From the IMG/VR virus record IMGVR_UViG_3300025168_000054, positions 1-64,000 of that record: a stretch of DNA of 64,000 nucleotides; one strand, 5' to 3'. Shown here in pieces: positions 23,219 through 35,000 of this stretch. Under the pieces are notes generated by a model, which saw only the letters and a list, made by a program, of their open reading frames with translations, made no database searches and was not told where the DNA came from. Position numbers and translations under genes: made by a program. Each line of letters opens with the position of its first letter. Within the stretch, counting starts at the first letter, position 1. This DNA is from a virus.

Positions 23219-26041
23219 ATGACGTACGCTGACCTGGTTGCTTACATCAGATCCGGTGTCGCTAACGGAAGTTGGTCGGCGAGCGCGGCGGCAGACGCGC
23301 GGGAGTTCTTGACGAAGAACCGCGAAGAAATCCGCCAGAAGCTGGGCGAGTACGAAGAAAAGAAGGCAGAGGCGAGGGCAAACGGTCTCGAAGACCACGC
23401 CAATCTTATCGAAAGTTCCATGGACACGTTCATGGGGCATCTCATTAGGCAGGCATCTACGGCCGACGCTACTTCAATCGACGTGTTCAAAGACAGTGTC
23501 AAAGCAGCCGACAAAGTCATTGACGACCTGACCTTCAAAACAATCGAGAAGGTGCCCAGCGCGGTTCAGGTTCTTCTGCGTCAGATCGAGGGTAGCGAGA
23601 AGGGCGATATTCACAATCTCTTGGCTGAATCTCGTTTTGCGAACGCAGACATGTTTGAGCCGACCAGCGCCGGCAATCTTTCGGGGGCGTCAGGAGGACA
23701 ATACTTGGTGGCCAAGGCACTTCTGGGCAAGGCCGAGCAGGGTAAGCTAGTCGATACGTTCCAGTCTCCGGGCCTACCGGAAGCGGCCTACAAGAACTAC
23801 CAGACAAAGTTCGATGACGACGACCCGGAGTTTACTTCGTACTCATGGGCTCAAACCTACGTCGATGGCAACGAGGCGCTGCAGGACCAGATTGACGCCG
23901 CGGTCGAGTCGATGCTGGACCCTCTCGGCATTCCAGTGGAAGACGCTACGCAGCAGTCACTCCTAAGAGATGTGTTCGAGGGAACGGCAGTTCGCGGAGT
24001 GCAGCTCGAAGTGGCGAAACGCGACAAGGCAGCCTTTCAGGCACTTGTCGATAAGAAGGCATCAGGAGGCAAAGTCAACCAGTCTGACGTCGACGCGGCG
24101 ATCAGAGGCGCTCACAGCCTGTCACTGACGAAGCATGGGATTCTCGGCGATACGGCAGAGTCTCTGGTTCAGCGTGAGCTGTCGAAGGTGAAGGACCCCA
24201 CTGGCGGAATGACTGCGGATGAGGCCGTGGTTGCCCGTTTCGGTGAGTCCGTCATGGACACGCTCGATTACGATCGCATCGCGCTCCTCGACGGCGTGGA
24301 CTCCTCGGGTCGTCCGCTCGACAAGTACAGGAGCAAGAAGGACGTGCTCGACAGCACCCTCGGCAGGGCGTACCTGAAGCAGGTTGACCTCCGAAAGAAG
24401 CTGGCCGACAACTCCTCGTTCGCGGAGTACGCGCGGTCTCACGGGCTGAACGTCTTGCCTGGACAGATGCCGACGCCGGGACAGATGCGTCGATTTGGCC
24501 GCGACATCCGTAAAGGGACGCGGCGTCCGGTTCAGCCGTCTGGAGTGATGGCTGAACTCATCGTGGTCGATCCCGACCGCACGGTGACGCTCGGCGAGGG
24601 GGCGGAGGCCCGTCGTGTCTCGTTCACGGTGACTGGCGAAGACAATACCACTCGCTACCTCACCAAGGAAGAACTCGAGGAGAAAGGCAACGCGGCTCTC
24701 AGCGATGAGAAGACGTACCCGATTCGTGAGATTGACCTCGACAACCCGAACGCACGCGAACTTCTGTCCGCAGCAGTGCCTGGGCTGAAGCGAGATATGC
24801 AGATCATTGACAAGGGCTATCTGAGCAGCAACGACGCTATCGCAGACAGGTTCAAGGGCTCCAGCGTCTTGGTCGACGTCACTACCGGCAAGGTCGTCCT
24901 CATCGGACAGGACCGCAAGGTCATGGAGGTTGTCGATGGGGCTGGCGAGATTGGACAGCTGAAGACATTCGCCAGCAACCCAGAGTACGCGGCTATCGCC
25001 GCAGACAACGATCGGTCTCGTCGAGGAGAAGCCGGCAACGCGCTTAAGTCATTCGACGAGCGCTTTCAGAAAGGCCTTCGGGTCGACGACGTGGGCATCG
25101 CCATCCCTGAGGGCGTGACGATGACCGCGGAGGTCGCTCGTAAGAGGATTACGGGTGAGATGGGCAGGCGCAAGACTGGTCAGTCGCAGGCCGAGTTCAA
25201 CATTATTGGCCGGGACGAAGACGGGAACCCCACCTACTCGGTCATCAACGTACGCGACATTTTCGGTGAGCCTAAGGCGCTGCCGTCCGCGGACACCGCT
25301 CGGTCTTCTCGTAAGGATCGTCGAACACGCCGTAAGGATGGAGCCCCTGGCAAGCGGGGGCGTGCGGACTACCGCGAGGAGGCGCTTCCGCCTCTCCAGC
25401 GGGCGGTTGCAGCACCGGCTCCTGAGGCTGCTCCAGCGCCTGCTCCGGCTCCTGATGATGCTCCAGCACCAAAGGAAGATAAGGCTGCCCCCGCGCCTGC
25501 TCCGGCACCAGCGCCTGCTCCGGCACCCGCTCCGGCACCGGCGGCAGAGGTTGCCGCGCCTGCGGTTGAGGCCTTGGAGGCAGCCTCGGAAAGCGCGCCA
25601 ACGCCGTTCTCTCCGACGGTCGCTTTCGACGCGAGGCCGGCGCAAGACCTCGGAGAGTTTGCTGGCGTAACGGGTGACCCGAGCTTCCCCGTAGCCGACC
25701 GGCCGAGTTTCGAAGACTTGGCGGGTCCACCTTCATACGGCGCGGCGCTCACGGGGGCGATAATGGGGATGACTCCAGCCGATCGACAAGTAGTGAGATT
25801 TTCCCGCACTGGCAGAGGCAAGGCTCTGAGTCGCGCCATGAACCCGTATGACCCTAACGAGTTCAAGCAGGCGGTAGATCAGTCCAACTACAAACGAGCT
25901 TTTCAGGCTTATGGGGTAGACCCTGAATCGCTGCCCGAGCCCGAAGACGCAAACGTCGAGATGGCGCGCATTCTTTCGGGACAACTCGCCGAGGAAGAAG
26001 AGGAAGACGAGAAGCCCGCAGGGTCCTCTCCGGCTAGCTGA
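23219..26041 (+). CDS. Putative internal virion (ejection) protein, T7 gp15-like position
   Basis: 940 residues, two bases after the preceding gene. Residues 1-720 are mostly helical and charged. Residues about 732-776 are a Pro-Ala repeat (APAPAPAPAP), a flexible or extended linker. After it come a short ordered domain and a strongly acidic tail (EEEEEDEK). T7 gp15 (747 residues) holds the middle place of the ejectosome trio. This one is longer, mainly through the linker region. Gly-Lys-Thr-like strings (GKGTRRP) are not in an ATPase context. Role inferred from gene order. Confidence 0.55.
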   Translation: MTYADLVAYIRSGVANGSWSASAAADAREFLTKNREEIRQKLGEYEEKKAEARANGLEDHANLIESSMDTFMGHLIRQASTADATSIDVFKDSVKAADKVIDDLTFKTIEKVPSAVQVLLRQIEGSEKGDIHNLLAESRFANADMFEPTSAGNLSGASGGQYLVAKALLGKAEQGKLVDTFQSPGLPEAAYKNYQTKFDDDDPEFTSYSWAQTYVDGNEALQDQIDAAVESMLDPLGIPVEDATQQSLLRDVFEGTAVRGVQLEVAKRDKAAFQALVDKKASGGKVNQSDVDAAIRGAHSLSLTKHGILGDTAESLVQRELSKVKDPTGGMTADEAVVARFGESVMDTLDYDRIALLDGVDSSGRPLDKYRSKKDVLDSTLGRAYLKQVDLRKKLADNSSFAEYARSHGLNVLPGQMPTPGQMRRFGRDIRKGTRRPVQPSGVMAELIVVDPDRTVTLGEGAEARRVSFTVTGEDNTTRYLTKEELEEKGNAALSDEKTYPIREIDLDNPNARELLSAAVPGLKRDMQIIDKGYLSSNDAIADRFKGSSVLVDVTTGKVVLIGQDRKVMEVVDGAGEIGQLKTFASNPEYAAIAADNDRSRRGEAGNALKSFDERFQKGLRVDDVGIAIPEGVTMTAEVARKRITGEMGRRKTGQSQAEFNIIGRDEDGNPTYSVINVRDIFGEPKALPSADTARSSRKDRRTRRKDGAPGKRGRADYREEALPPLQRAVAAPAPEAAPAPAPAPDDAPAPKEDKAAPAPAPAPAPAPAPAPAPAAEVAAPAVEALEAASESAPTPFSPTVAFDARPAQDLGEFAGVTGDPSFPVADRPSFEDLAGPPSYGAALTGAIMGMTPADRQVVRFSRTGRGKALSRAMNPYDPNEFKQAVDQSNYKRAFQAYGVDPESLPEPEDANVEMARILSGQLAEEEEEDEKPAGSSPAS
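25412..25545 (+). repeat. In-frame Pro-Ala coding repeat
   Basis: Degenerate GCN-CCN hexamers (such as gctcctgctccagcg) encode a run of Ala-Pro dipeptides broken by DD and KEDK. It lies inside the 940-residue ejection protein. Synonymous variation shows it is kept as protein sequence and is not a recent DNA slippage tract. Confidence 0.75.
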
Positions 26042-26048
26042 GGCCTCG

Positions 26049-26080
26049 TGTTACACTCACCCGCAACCCAGGTGAGTGTA
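26049..26080 (+). promoter_or_regulatory. Extended -10 and perfect hairpin masking the giant gene's ribosome site
   Basis: TGTTACACT (26049-26057) is an extended -10. TACACTCACC (26052-26061) and GGTGAGTGTA (26071-26080) form a perfect 10-bp inverted repeat with a nine-base loop, ending one base before the ATG at 26082. The only Shine-Dalgarno-like bases (AGGTGAG) lie in the 3' arm, so an RNA reading through from upstream genes would have its ribosome site paired. A transcript starting at this -10 would lack the 5' arm and be free. It could also be a DNA operator. Confidence 0.6.
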
Positions 26081-26081
26081 G

Positions 26082-29000
26082 ATGTCGTACCTGACCTCTC
26101 TTGAGAAGCGCGCGTCCTTCCCTCTGCGCCCTGCTGAGCAGAAAGAAGAGGTCAAAGTCGACGAGGTGGCCGCTCCGGCGGCTCCCGCGTTTACTTCAAC
26201 GGTCCCAGGTACGGGGATTCGCCCCATCAGCGATCTTCTCCCCTCCGAGGGCAAGACGCCTGAGTACTCCTTCGGCGATGTCCCAACGCCGAAGGAGAAC
26301 CCCTTTGACATCGCGTTCGGTTCTCGGGAGAAAGTCGCCGCGCTGTACTCTGAGATAGTCGATACAACCGCGAGAAAGCGCTACGAAGCGGGTCAGTTGG
26401 CGGAGAAGTACAACTTCGACGACCAGGAAGAGGAGGGGTTTTTCGTCGGCCTCGCCAAGGAAGCGGGGGAGACTCTCATGGGGCGGGAGATTCTGCCGCG
26501 GGAGCCTTCGGACGAAAAGGTGGTGCTCAAGCGCACAGACGTTGACTCCTACATGGTTGAGTCACCAGTCTCAGTCTCAGGACGGCCTTCGCCGGTAACG
26601 GGACTATCTCAGCTCGTGCTGGGTGCCTCTGCGATTGATCCCGAGTCTCGCCCAGCGCGAGAGCTCAAGAAGCAAGGTCGAACGGCGAAGAAGATTCCCA
26701 ACGCAGAAGATATTCGTGTCAACGTCACGAACGAGCGGCTTCGCGCAGCGTTTATCTCTCAGGCTAAAGACAAGGAGTCCGGGGCTCAGTCGTATAGCGC
26801 CTATGTGCAGCGCATCGCCGATAACCTCGCGAAGGAAGGCAAAGACGCCACTTTCCGAGACGCGCAGCTCTTTATCGCCGGGAACGTGATTGCACGCTTG
26901 CCCAAGCCTGCAGGGCAAGGTGACCCCGGCATCGTCGTCGCACAGCGTGATGCAGTAAACCTCGTGTCGCAGTACACCGACCCGAGCTTCACGAGAGGCT
27001 TAGCGCAGACGTTGCCGATGGCCCCGCTCCGGTTGGGTGTAGCTGGGTCGGAGAAGCTGGGCGACCGTATTGACCCCAGTCGAGTTTTCGACCCGTACGT
27101 GGAAGAAGACACAGAGATGAAGCGGTCTGACCCGCTGGGTGCTCGCGCACGCGGGCCTATGACCGCGAGCGAAGCAGAGCGTGCCCAGTTCCTTGAGCAG
27201 CGGATGTTCTTCCCGGTCGACTTTGAGTACGACGAAGACAAGTCGCTGAAGACATCGACGACTGCCGCGCAGACGATGAACGACCTCATCGTGGACGGTT
27301 CTTTGATTCTTGGTGGGGCCGAGGGCAACTTCGACGACATGTACGGGGAAAGGAGTGTCACCGAGGTCTACAGCTCGAAGGTGATCTCAGGCGAGAGCGA
27401 CCAGAACCGGCTTATCGCTCTGGCGGCAAAGGCGGGTATCCCCGTCGACAAGACCTACGCTGTCACCAAGGCAGAGAGCACCGGAAATCCCGCGTCGTTT
27501 GCGTTCAACCTGCACCTGGGGCAGCACAACCCCAAGGACCCCAGCAACCCGAGGAACCGAACCGCCGAGCAAGAGCAGCGGCTGCGCCAGCTGATGGCAT
27601 CTGAGGGACTCAAGGTGAACTTCGAGTCTCGGGCGGCGCAGAACTACTACGGAAAGAACGCGCGCCGGGCGCTCGATCTCGCGGCAGCAATCAACCCGGT
27701 AGCGGCTGTTCAGGGCGGCGCCTTCGGCGAGTTCCAGGTCACGGGCAAGTACGGTGACGCGCTTGGCTACGTCAAGGAGACGTTCCCCGAGGTCGAGACT
27801 GACGAGCAGGCCGCGGGCGTCTTTCTCAACATGTTCAAGCAGAGCCCCGGTGTCGTCGGCGATGACATGTTCGTTCGGTGGTTTCAGCGGAACCCTGACG
27901 CGCAGAAAGCAGCAAACGACGGGGACATCTCAGGTCTCGCGAAGGAGTACTACGGCAGCCTTAGCGACCCCGAAGAGGTGGGCATCTCTGCTGCGGAAAA
28001 GGCGCGCCGAGAAAAGCAGGTCGAAACTCGCGACGGTTGGGTGGGCCGAGCGACCAACGCCAGCGAGGCGTACCTCGGCGGCATGATTGATTCCGCGCGC
28101 AAGGCCACGCGGCCGGAGGCACAGTCTGCGGAAACTTCTACGGATGATCCCCCCACGTCGCTGTCTCAGCAAGGACTGCTCGAGAACGAGAGCGTGTTTA
28201 CTTCTGAAGAGTCTCGGGAAGACATCTCTCAGGTCGAGGAGGCGCTACAGCTGCGCGCAGTCGAAGTCGAGACAGGCGTTTCGACTGTGATGACCATGTT
28301 TGGCGACATGGCTCAAGCGCCAACTCCAGGGTCCTCCGCGTTTATCGCTGCGGTTGCCCCGATTAAAGACGCGAAGGAAAACGACGCACAGCTCTATACG
28401 GTCGTAAAGGACAACAGAGACGCTCCGATGGGCACCGGCTATCGGAACGTGGCGAACTTCCTGTTTGAGCGTAAGGTCAACACGACGCTCGGGGAACGCT
28501 CTCTTTCGGACCTGTCTGCAGAGGAAACAAAGAGGCTGAAGGCCGAGGCGCGACAGGAAGCCTTTGCCGTGGTCACTTCCGCGCAGACAGAGAACTTGTG
28601 GCGTACTTCGTTCTACACGTCGTTCGACTATCTCTTGGGCGAAGAGGCCGACAGCGTGTTTGCTGCGATGGCACCTCGAATCGAGGTCATGGGCCGCACC
28701 AAGGACGGCTTCGTGTTTCGCCAAGAAGGTGATGTCCTGGCTGCCGCTGCGGCGCTCGACGCGCCGGCCGTACTGGGACAGTCGTTCAACATCGGAGTTA
28801 TCGGGAACTACCTATTCCCTGCGATTGAAGCTGCGTACACGGAGTACGAGCAGGGTAATCGCGGCGCGGCGTCCCTGGCGTTTGCTGTCACGGGGGAGAC
28901 TGTGGCAGCTGTCGCGGGGTCGTTTGGGGCGTACATCCCATACAGCAATGACATTGGCGTCGAGTTCCTGAACGAAGTGCATCGCGCGGGCGTTCAGGGT

Positions 29001-32000
29001 GTGGCTGAGCGGCAGAACTTTGTTGAGGTGGGCCTGAGCTCAGGAGCGGACGTCTTTGGTTTTGCCGCGGAGTCACTGCTTGAAACTGAGATGGGGCGCG
29101 AGACGCTTGACATGCTCATCGCATCGGGGTCTCTCCCGATTCCTTATGAGCTGACCTCGCCTGGCCGCAGGCACCTCGCCGTAGTCGACATGGCTCGAGC
29201 CACAGGGACTGCCGTGGGCATGCTGGGGGGCCTTGTTGCCGCTGTTGGCGTGCCGGATGCGACCGACTTCTTGCTTATCCCTAAAGTCATGAAGACAGGT
29301 CGACGTGCCTATCGTTTGATCAAGGACATTGACTTGTCGGTTGATGGGCTCGAGGCGCTCACAGAGACGAAGACATTCTCTCGGGCTGTGGGGTCGCGCT
29401 CAGAGATGTTCCTGCACGGAGAAGCTCGACGCACCACACTGGCCCAACTGGCAGCGACGCTTGAGCAGACGTCGGCAAAGGACCTGCAGGGTGCTTCGAG
29501 CGACGAAATCGCGACTCTTCTTCAGTTGGTCGATGATATTCTCGACACTTCCCGTAAGCAGGATGCGACAGACGGGGTCTTCCGTAACGATCTGACAGCC
29601 AGCGTGAAGATCGAGGTGGACCTGGAAGCAGAGAGTGCGCTGAGACTTCGAGCAGAAACTCAGACGCCCGCAGGGGAAGCCGCTCGGTACGCGTTGGACA
29701 AGGACCTCTCGAAGGACGTTCACGCCACTATCGTTGAACTCATCAAAGAGGCGTCGGCGTCAAAGGACCCTCGGCGAGTCGAGTTGGCCGAGGCACTGGG
29801 CGAGCGGCTGAAGGCTTCGCAGCTGCGCGAAGCCGTGAGCCTCTCGCCAGGCCAGACAGACGCGTTTTTGTCGGCCGCAGAAGAGGTGGTTGGTCCAAAG
29901 AAAGTCTTCGGATTCACTGAGCGTATCGAGATTCTCCGTGACGCACTCCTCCTCATCGACCCTGCCTCCGATGGTATGGCGATTCGGAAGAAAGTGTTCA
30001 GTCGCCGGGTCACTGAAGATCGCCTTAGTCGCGTGGCCAACACGGACACTGCCGACCTGCCGGGCTTTGTCGATCCGACTCTGAGCAAGGGCTTGGACCG
30101 CTACGGGCCTGTGACCGAAGAGGCTCTTAAAAAGTCTCTAAGCACTGTGAGATTGGCTGACGCCAAGAAGGGTGAGATCCTCCAGGCTCGCACAAAGCTG
30201 CAGGGTTGGCACGATCGGTTCAAGGCCGCGGTAGCCGACAACAGCATTCTTGACCCTCAGGTTCGGAGCGTGTTGCTCGACGAGTTCAAGGCAGAGAAGC
30301 TCGGAGATTCAAACTACCGGGTCTTCAGCAACTCCGATCGAAGCCGACAGAGTAGCTACTACCGAGGCGTCATAAAGGGCATCGAGGGTGTCGCAGGAGA
30401 TGCGACCAACGCGGCGTTTGGTCAGAACATCCTGGCTCGGGGTCTTCAAGGCGTACTCGCTGCCGCTGATTCGCGCGGGGCCGCGTACAAGAGGTTCGCA
30501 GTCGCACTGGTCGACAAGAGGAAGCTCGAAGCGCTGGATTCCAGCATGGACGCCGAGAAGTTCCTTGCAGGCGGAGAGACCGCTCTGCGCATGCGGAGGT
30601 TCCGCTACGCGCTCCAGTCAGCCACGAAGGAGGGAGTGATGCAGATCATGCTCTCCAATCCTGTGATGAGTCGGCTGATTCCAGAAGGCATTCGCGCGCA
30701 GTACGCTGTGTCCGCTTCGGCGAGGATGGCGAAGCGTCAGGAGATGCTGCGGCAGGGCAAGTCTCCGCTGGACCTCACCAACTTGCTGAAGCGAGAGGCT
30801 CTGACGAAGCTTTCACAGCGTCTGGCAGTGGCAACGACCAGCGGCGATCAGGCAATGGCCGCAAAGCTGACTGCCGACATTGACGAAGTCAAGTCTCCGC
30901 AGTTCTTTGCCAGGGTTTCCCAGTGGATGGACGATTCCATCACAGAGGTGAAGACCGCAGCCGCTGAAGGTCGAGAGCCGAATCTTCCCGGCATCGAGCT
31001 TCCTGTTGGGATCGACCCCGCCATCGTCAACCGTATGGACATGGATCCTAAGCCGCTGAGCGCTACCCGTAAGTTCTTCAGGGAGAGCTACTCGCCGGCG
31101 TTTGGTTTCGGTGCGGTGGAAGAAGTCCCCGCGGGTCCCTTGACCGCAGAGTTGCGCACACGGCGTGCGCGACTTTCTACCTCGGAAAAGCTCGCCAACG
31201 AGGTCGTTCTTGACCACATGCTTCGCTACATGGCAGGCGTCGATCGAACCGACACCCGCGTCATCGCAGAGCGCAAGGTCACCGACTTCCTCGAGAAGCG
31301 TCTGACGGTTCGGTCAATCGGGTCGTATGACTTCGAGTCTCGTCGAGTTGAGCTGCGTACGCAGCTTGATGACTTGTCTGAGCAGATTGCCCAGAGACGC
31401 TTCGGCCAGTCGGTCAACGACCTGGAACCACGAGCGCGCGTCCAGGTTCGCAGCGATGCGTTCAACGTCATCATTCCGTTGATGACTGACTGGGAAGCAT
31501 CTTTGATCTTGGCACGCTCGTCAGAAGAGCTGAAAGAGATCCTCGCGAACGCACGCCTCATCGGTCCGCGGCTGCCTGGCGAGGAAGCCGGAGACGTCAT
31601 TCTCTCGACCTTGTTTCAGGACCCGGAGTTTATGGCGCGCCTGCGTAAGACAGGCGGGGCTACGCGACGTCGCCGCAAGGCAAAGCCTGCCGCAAAGGCG
31701 GCACCAGAAACGGCGGAGACTACAGAAGCTCCCGCTCTGCCCGCTGCATCCGCCGTAGACACGGCCGCAGCAACCGACCGCCCGGCTCGGCGCACCCGTC
31801 GGGCGGCAGTCACTATCGACAAAGAGGCAGCTCCGACTGGTCAGGTGTATGTGGCTAAGGTCGACGAGCTCGACGAGGGCGTACCTGACTCAGTGCTTGA
31901 GGCAGAGTCTGCCTTTGGTAACTCCGCGCTGCTGTGGAGCAGTCTCAGTGATCGTATGGGCGGCCTCCTCGAACAGAGTGAGGTACTGCGTGGTTCGCCT

Positions 32001-35000
32001 ACCTTGGGGTCGGCTTCGTCTACCGTTGTCGGTCAGCGCGCAGTGGGCAGCATCGGCCGGCAAGTCCTCGGAGTCATGGTCGAAGGTCTGCAGGGCCTTA
32101 AAGCAGAGGATTCCTCTGACTTCTTCGTCAAGTTCGCGGAGGCGCTTAAGTCGACAAGTCGCTTCGACGAGCCCATTCGTTTGGCCGTGACTAACAACCC
32201 GGAGGTTGTGGTCACGTTGGCAGAGGTGTTCAGCAAGCAGGCTCGAGGCAACCTGACTCAGGCAGACGTCACTGCCGTCGAAAACCTGCTGCGTAAGGCG
32301 GGTGTACTTTCAAGCGAGTTGAGTGCGCAGGACCTGCTGAAGGTCAACGGCGAGGAAACCAAGGCGGCACTGGCGGCAGATACGGTTGCTCGGGCCGATG
32401 AGTTCGTACCGTCTCCCGCAGCTACGAAGGCTACTCTGCCTGAGGAAGTTGCGCGGAGCTCTGCGCTCGAGGAGGCCGTCGAAAACATCGCCAAGGCTAC
32501 GGGCTCCGATGAAATCCGCAGGCTGCTCACGGACTTGAAGGACTCTGACCACGGGCGAAACATCGAGGCCGTGCTTCGGGCTATCGACATGATCGGCCCC
32601 GAACGACTCAAGAACATCTCACTGGTCATTGAGCCGGCAGAGGGCCAGTCCGCGGCGAAGCGGATGTTCGACTTCACCAACGAGACCATCCGCGTCTACG
32701 ACGACGCTCTCGAGTCCGGCGAGTTTACGCCTGAGGTGCTGTCGCAGTTGTGGCAGTCGCTGACTCGGTATGTGCCTGACGCTGAGGTCAAGGCCCTCAA
32801 GGACGAGTGGCTTAAGGAGCGCGACGCGTTCATGCGGGCGAACCCTGATCGCTTCGGTCGGGACATGACTCCGATTGGAGACTTTGTTCCAGACGAAATG
32901 ACGCTCCTGTCCTTTGACCAATGGATTGCTAACGCTGCCCGCAACGTAGTTCTCGCGGAAATAAACCCAAAAATCACAAATAACCCGGTCCTTCAGGCTT
33001 TCGTCGACACGGTGTCTGCGCTTGTCGAGCAGTTCAAGCTGCGCGGCAAGAAGGTCGGGGCCATGGCCCTGGAGTTCTTGAACAAGGGCAGCCAGAAGTA
33101 TCAGGAGATGGTGCGCGATGGCTCCGTGGACACGGCGATTCGCCGAGCGACGCCTGAGCAGTACTTCGGTGAGCAGCTCAAGTGGCAGGCGTTCCTCGAC
33201 AACCCTGACGCGCGCAAGCCCTCAGTCAAGGCCGTAGGCGAGATGGAAGCCATCGACGAGTTGATCGATGGTGCTGCTGAGACCACGGTTAAAACTGTTG
33301 AGACATTCCTTGCGGAACGCTTCGGTAAGCGCGCGATTCTTACCGAAGAAGGTTTTTCCCTTCTCAAGGCAGAGGCTGTCAAGGACGATGTCTCTCGCGT
33401 ACTGTTTTCGGGGGTCGCCGCGCGGCTGCAAGAGCTGGGTGTGTCGGCCCTCGATGCAGAGGGCAAGCCGCTGTCTCCCTTCCAGATGACGGAGCTGTTC
33501 AAGGAAGTGCGCCGCGGTTTGGTCGAAGAAGCCGCGGACGCGGCTAAGCAGGAAGGTGGCGAAAACTTCAAGAAGGTACAGCGGCTGGGCGAGTTGGAAA
33601 GCGAACTCGCCAAGTTGCGCGCCGCGGGTGAGACCGAAACTCCTCGCGTGATCAAGTTGAGCGAAGACATCAACGAGCTTGACGCTGACCTTCGGGCGAC
33701 GGCGGAAAGTGCCGGCGAATCGACGTCTCCGTTCCAGCGTATGCTTGAAACGAAAACTCAGTCAGAGCGAAAGGTGCTCGCACAGAGCATCCTCGACAGT
33801 GTCGTCGCTGTGATCGCAAAGATTGATGAGTCTCCTGGGCCGATGACTCTGGATGAACTGCTCGAGGGAGTTGAAGATCAGAGTGTCATCAACGAGGTCC
33901 GGCACTTGCTTGGCGTCGCCGGCAAGCGCGGTGACCTCTTGTCGCAAGTTCGAGATGACGGGCGCCTGCTCCTGGCAAGAGCCCCTGGCCGCGTAGTGCT
34001 TCCCGAAGAAGACCTTTACGTCCAGACGCTTCGGGCGGAGGCTGAAGGTCGCGCGTACGAAGCCGACGAACTCGCCGATGAGGTTGACAAGATCCTCGGT
34101 CTGAGGCCTGACATTGCTCGGGACGAAGCTCGTAAGCTGGCTTCGGGCTACCTCGAAGAGCTTCGACAGGCCGCAGCCACTGCTCGCCGTCAACGGCTTG
34201 AGCGTGGGGCTATCGACGCAAGTATGCTGGACGAGCTTTTGCTGAACGAGGCATCGTCTCTGGCAGCTGACGCCGCACGCACGGGTCTGCGGGCCGACCT
34301 CGATGTACAGATTGATGAGATCGTCGCCGCCGTCCCCGACGCAGGGACGGTGCCGTTCAACACGACGAGAAAGGTCTCTGACGACTTCGACATCGTTTCT
34401 TTCGAGTCAAACCCTGGGGTCGAGCAGGCCGCGTTTGCCTTGTCCAACGCGAGCAGCCTCAGAAAGAGCCCGCCGAAGAGCATCAAGAAGGGCGCGAACG
34501 AATCGGCCGAAGCGTTTGCTGCGCGGAGTAAGCAGCTCATGGCGACAAACCGCTCTGCGGCTATCACGCTGGTCATCGACATGTTCGAGGGTCTGCGCCC
34601 TTACATCGCGCTTCCGGCCGAGATTGTAGTCAAGCGCAACAAGGTCGATAAGACCATCTATCTAAAGGACGTCCTGCCTGGACAGGACTTTAGCAAGCTG
34701 CGGGTTTTGGATACCAAGGCGTTCTTGAAGAAGTACACCGAGCTGATCGAGGAAGCTCTCAAGGAGCAGGGGCTACTCGAAGAGGTCAAGTCACTCTCGT
34801 CGGCGATGCAGAAGAGCGAGTTCGACGACGCCGTCGCGCGTGCTCGTAAGCAGAAGTCCGTAGAGGCCGAGCCTGTGGTGGAGCCTGCGGCAGTTGAGCC
34901 TGCAGCCGCTCGGACGGCTACTGACGACCGGTTTGTGTTGAAAGCCCGTGAGATGTTTGACGACGGCAAGACTCCTCGTGCCGCGGAGAGTGTGCGAGAG

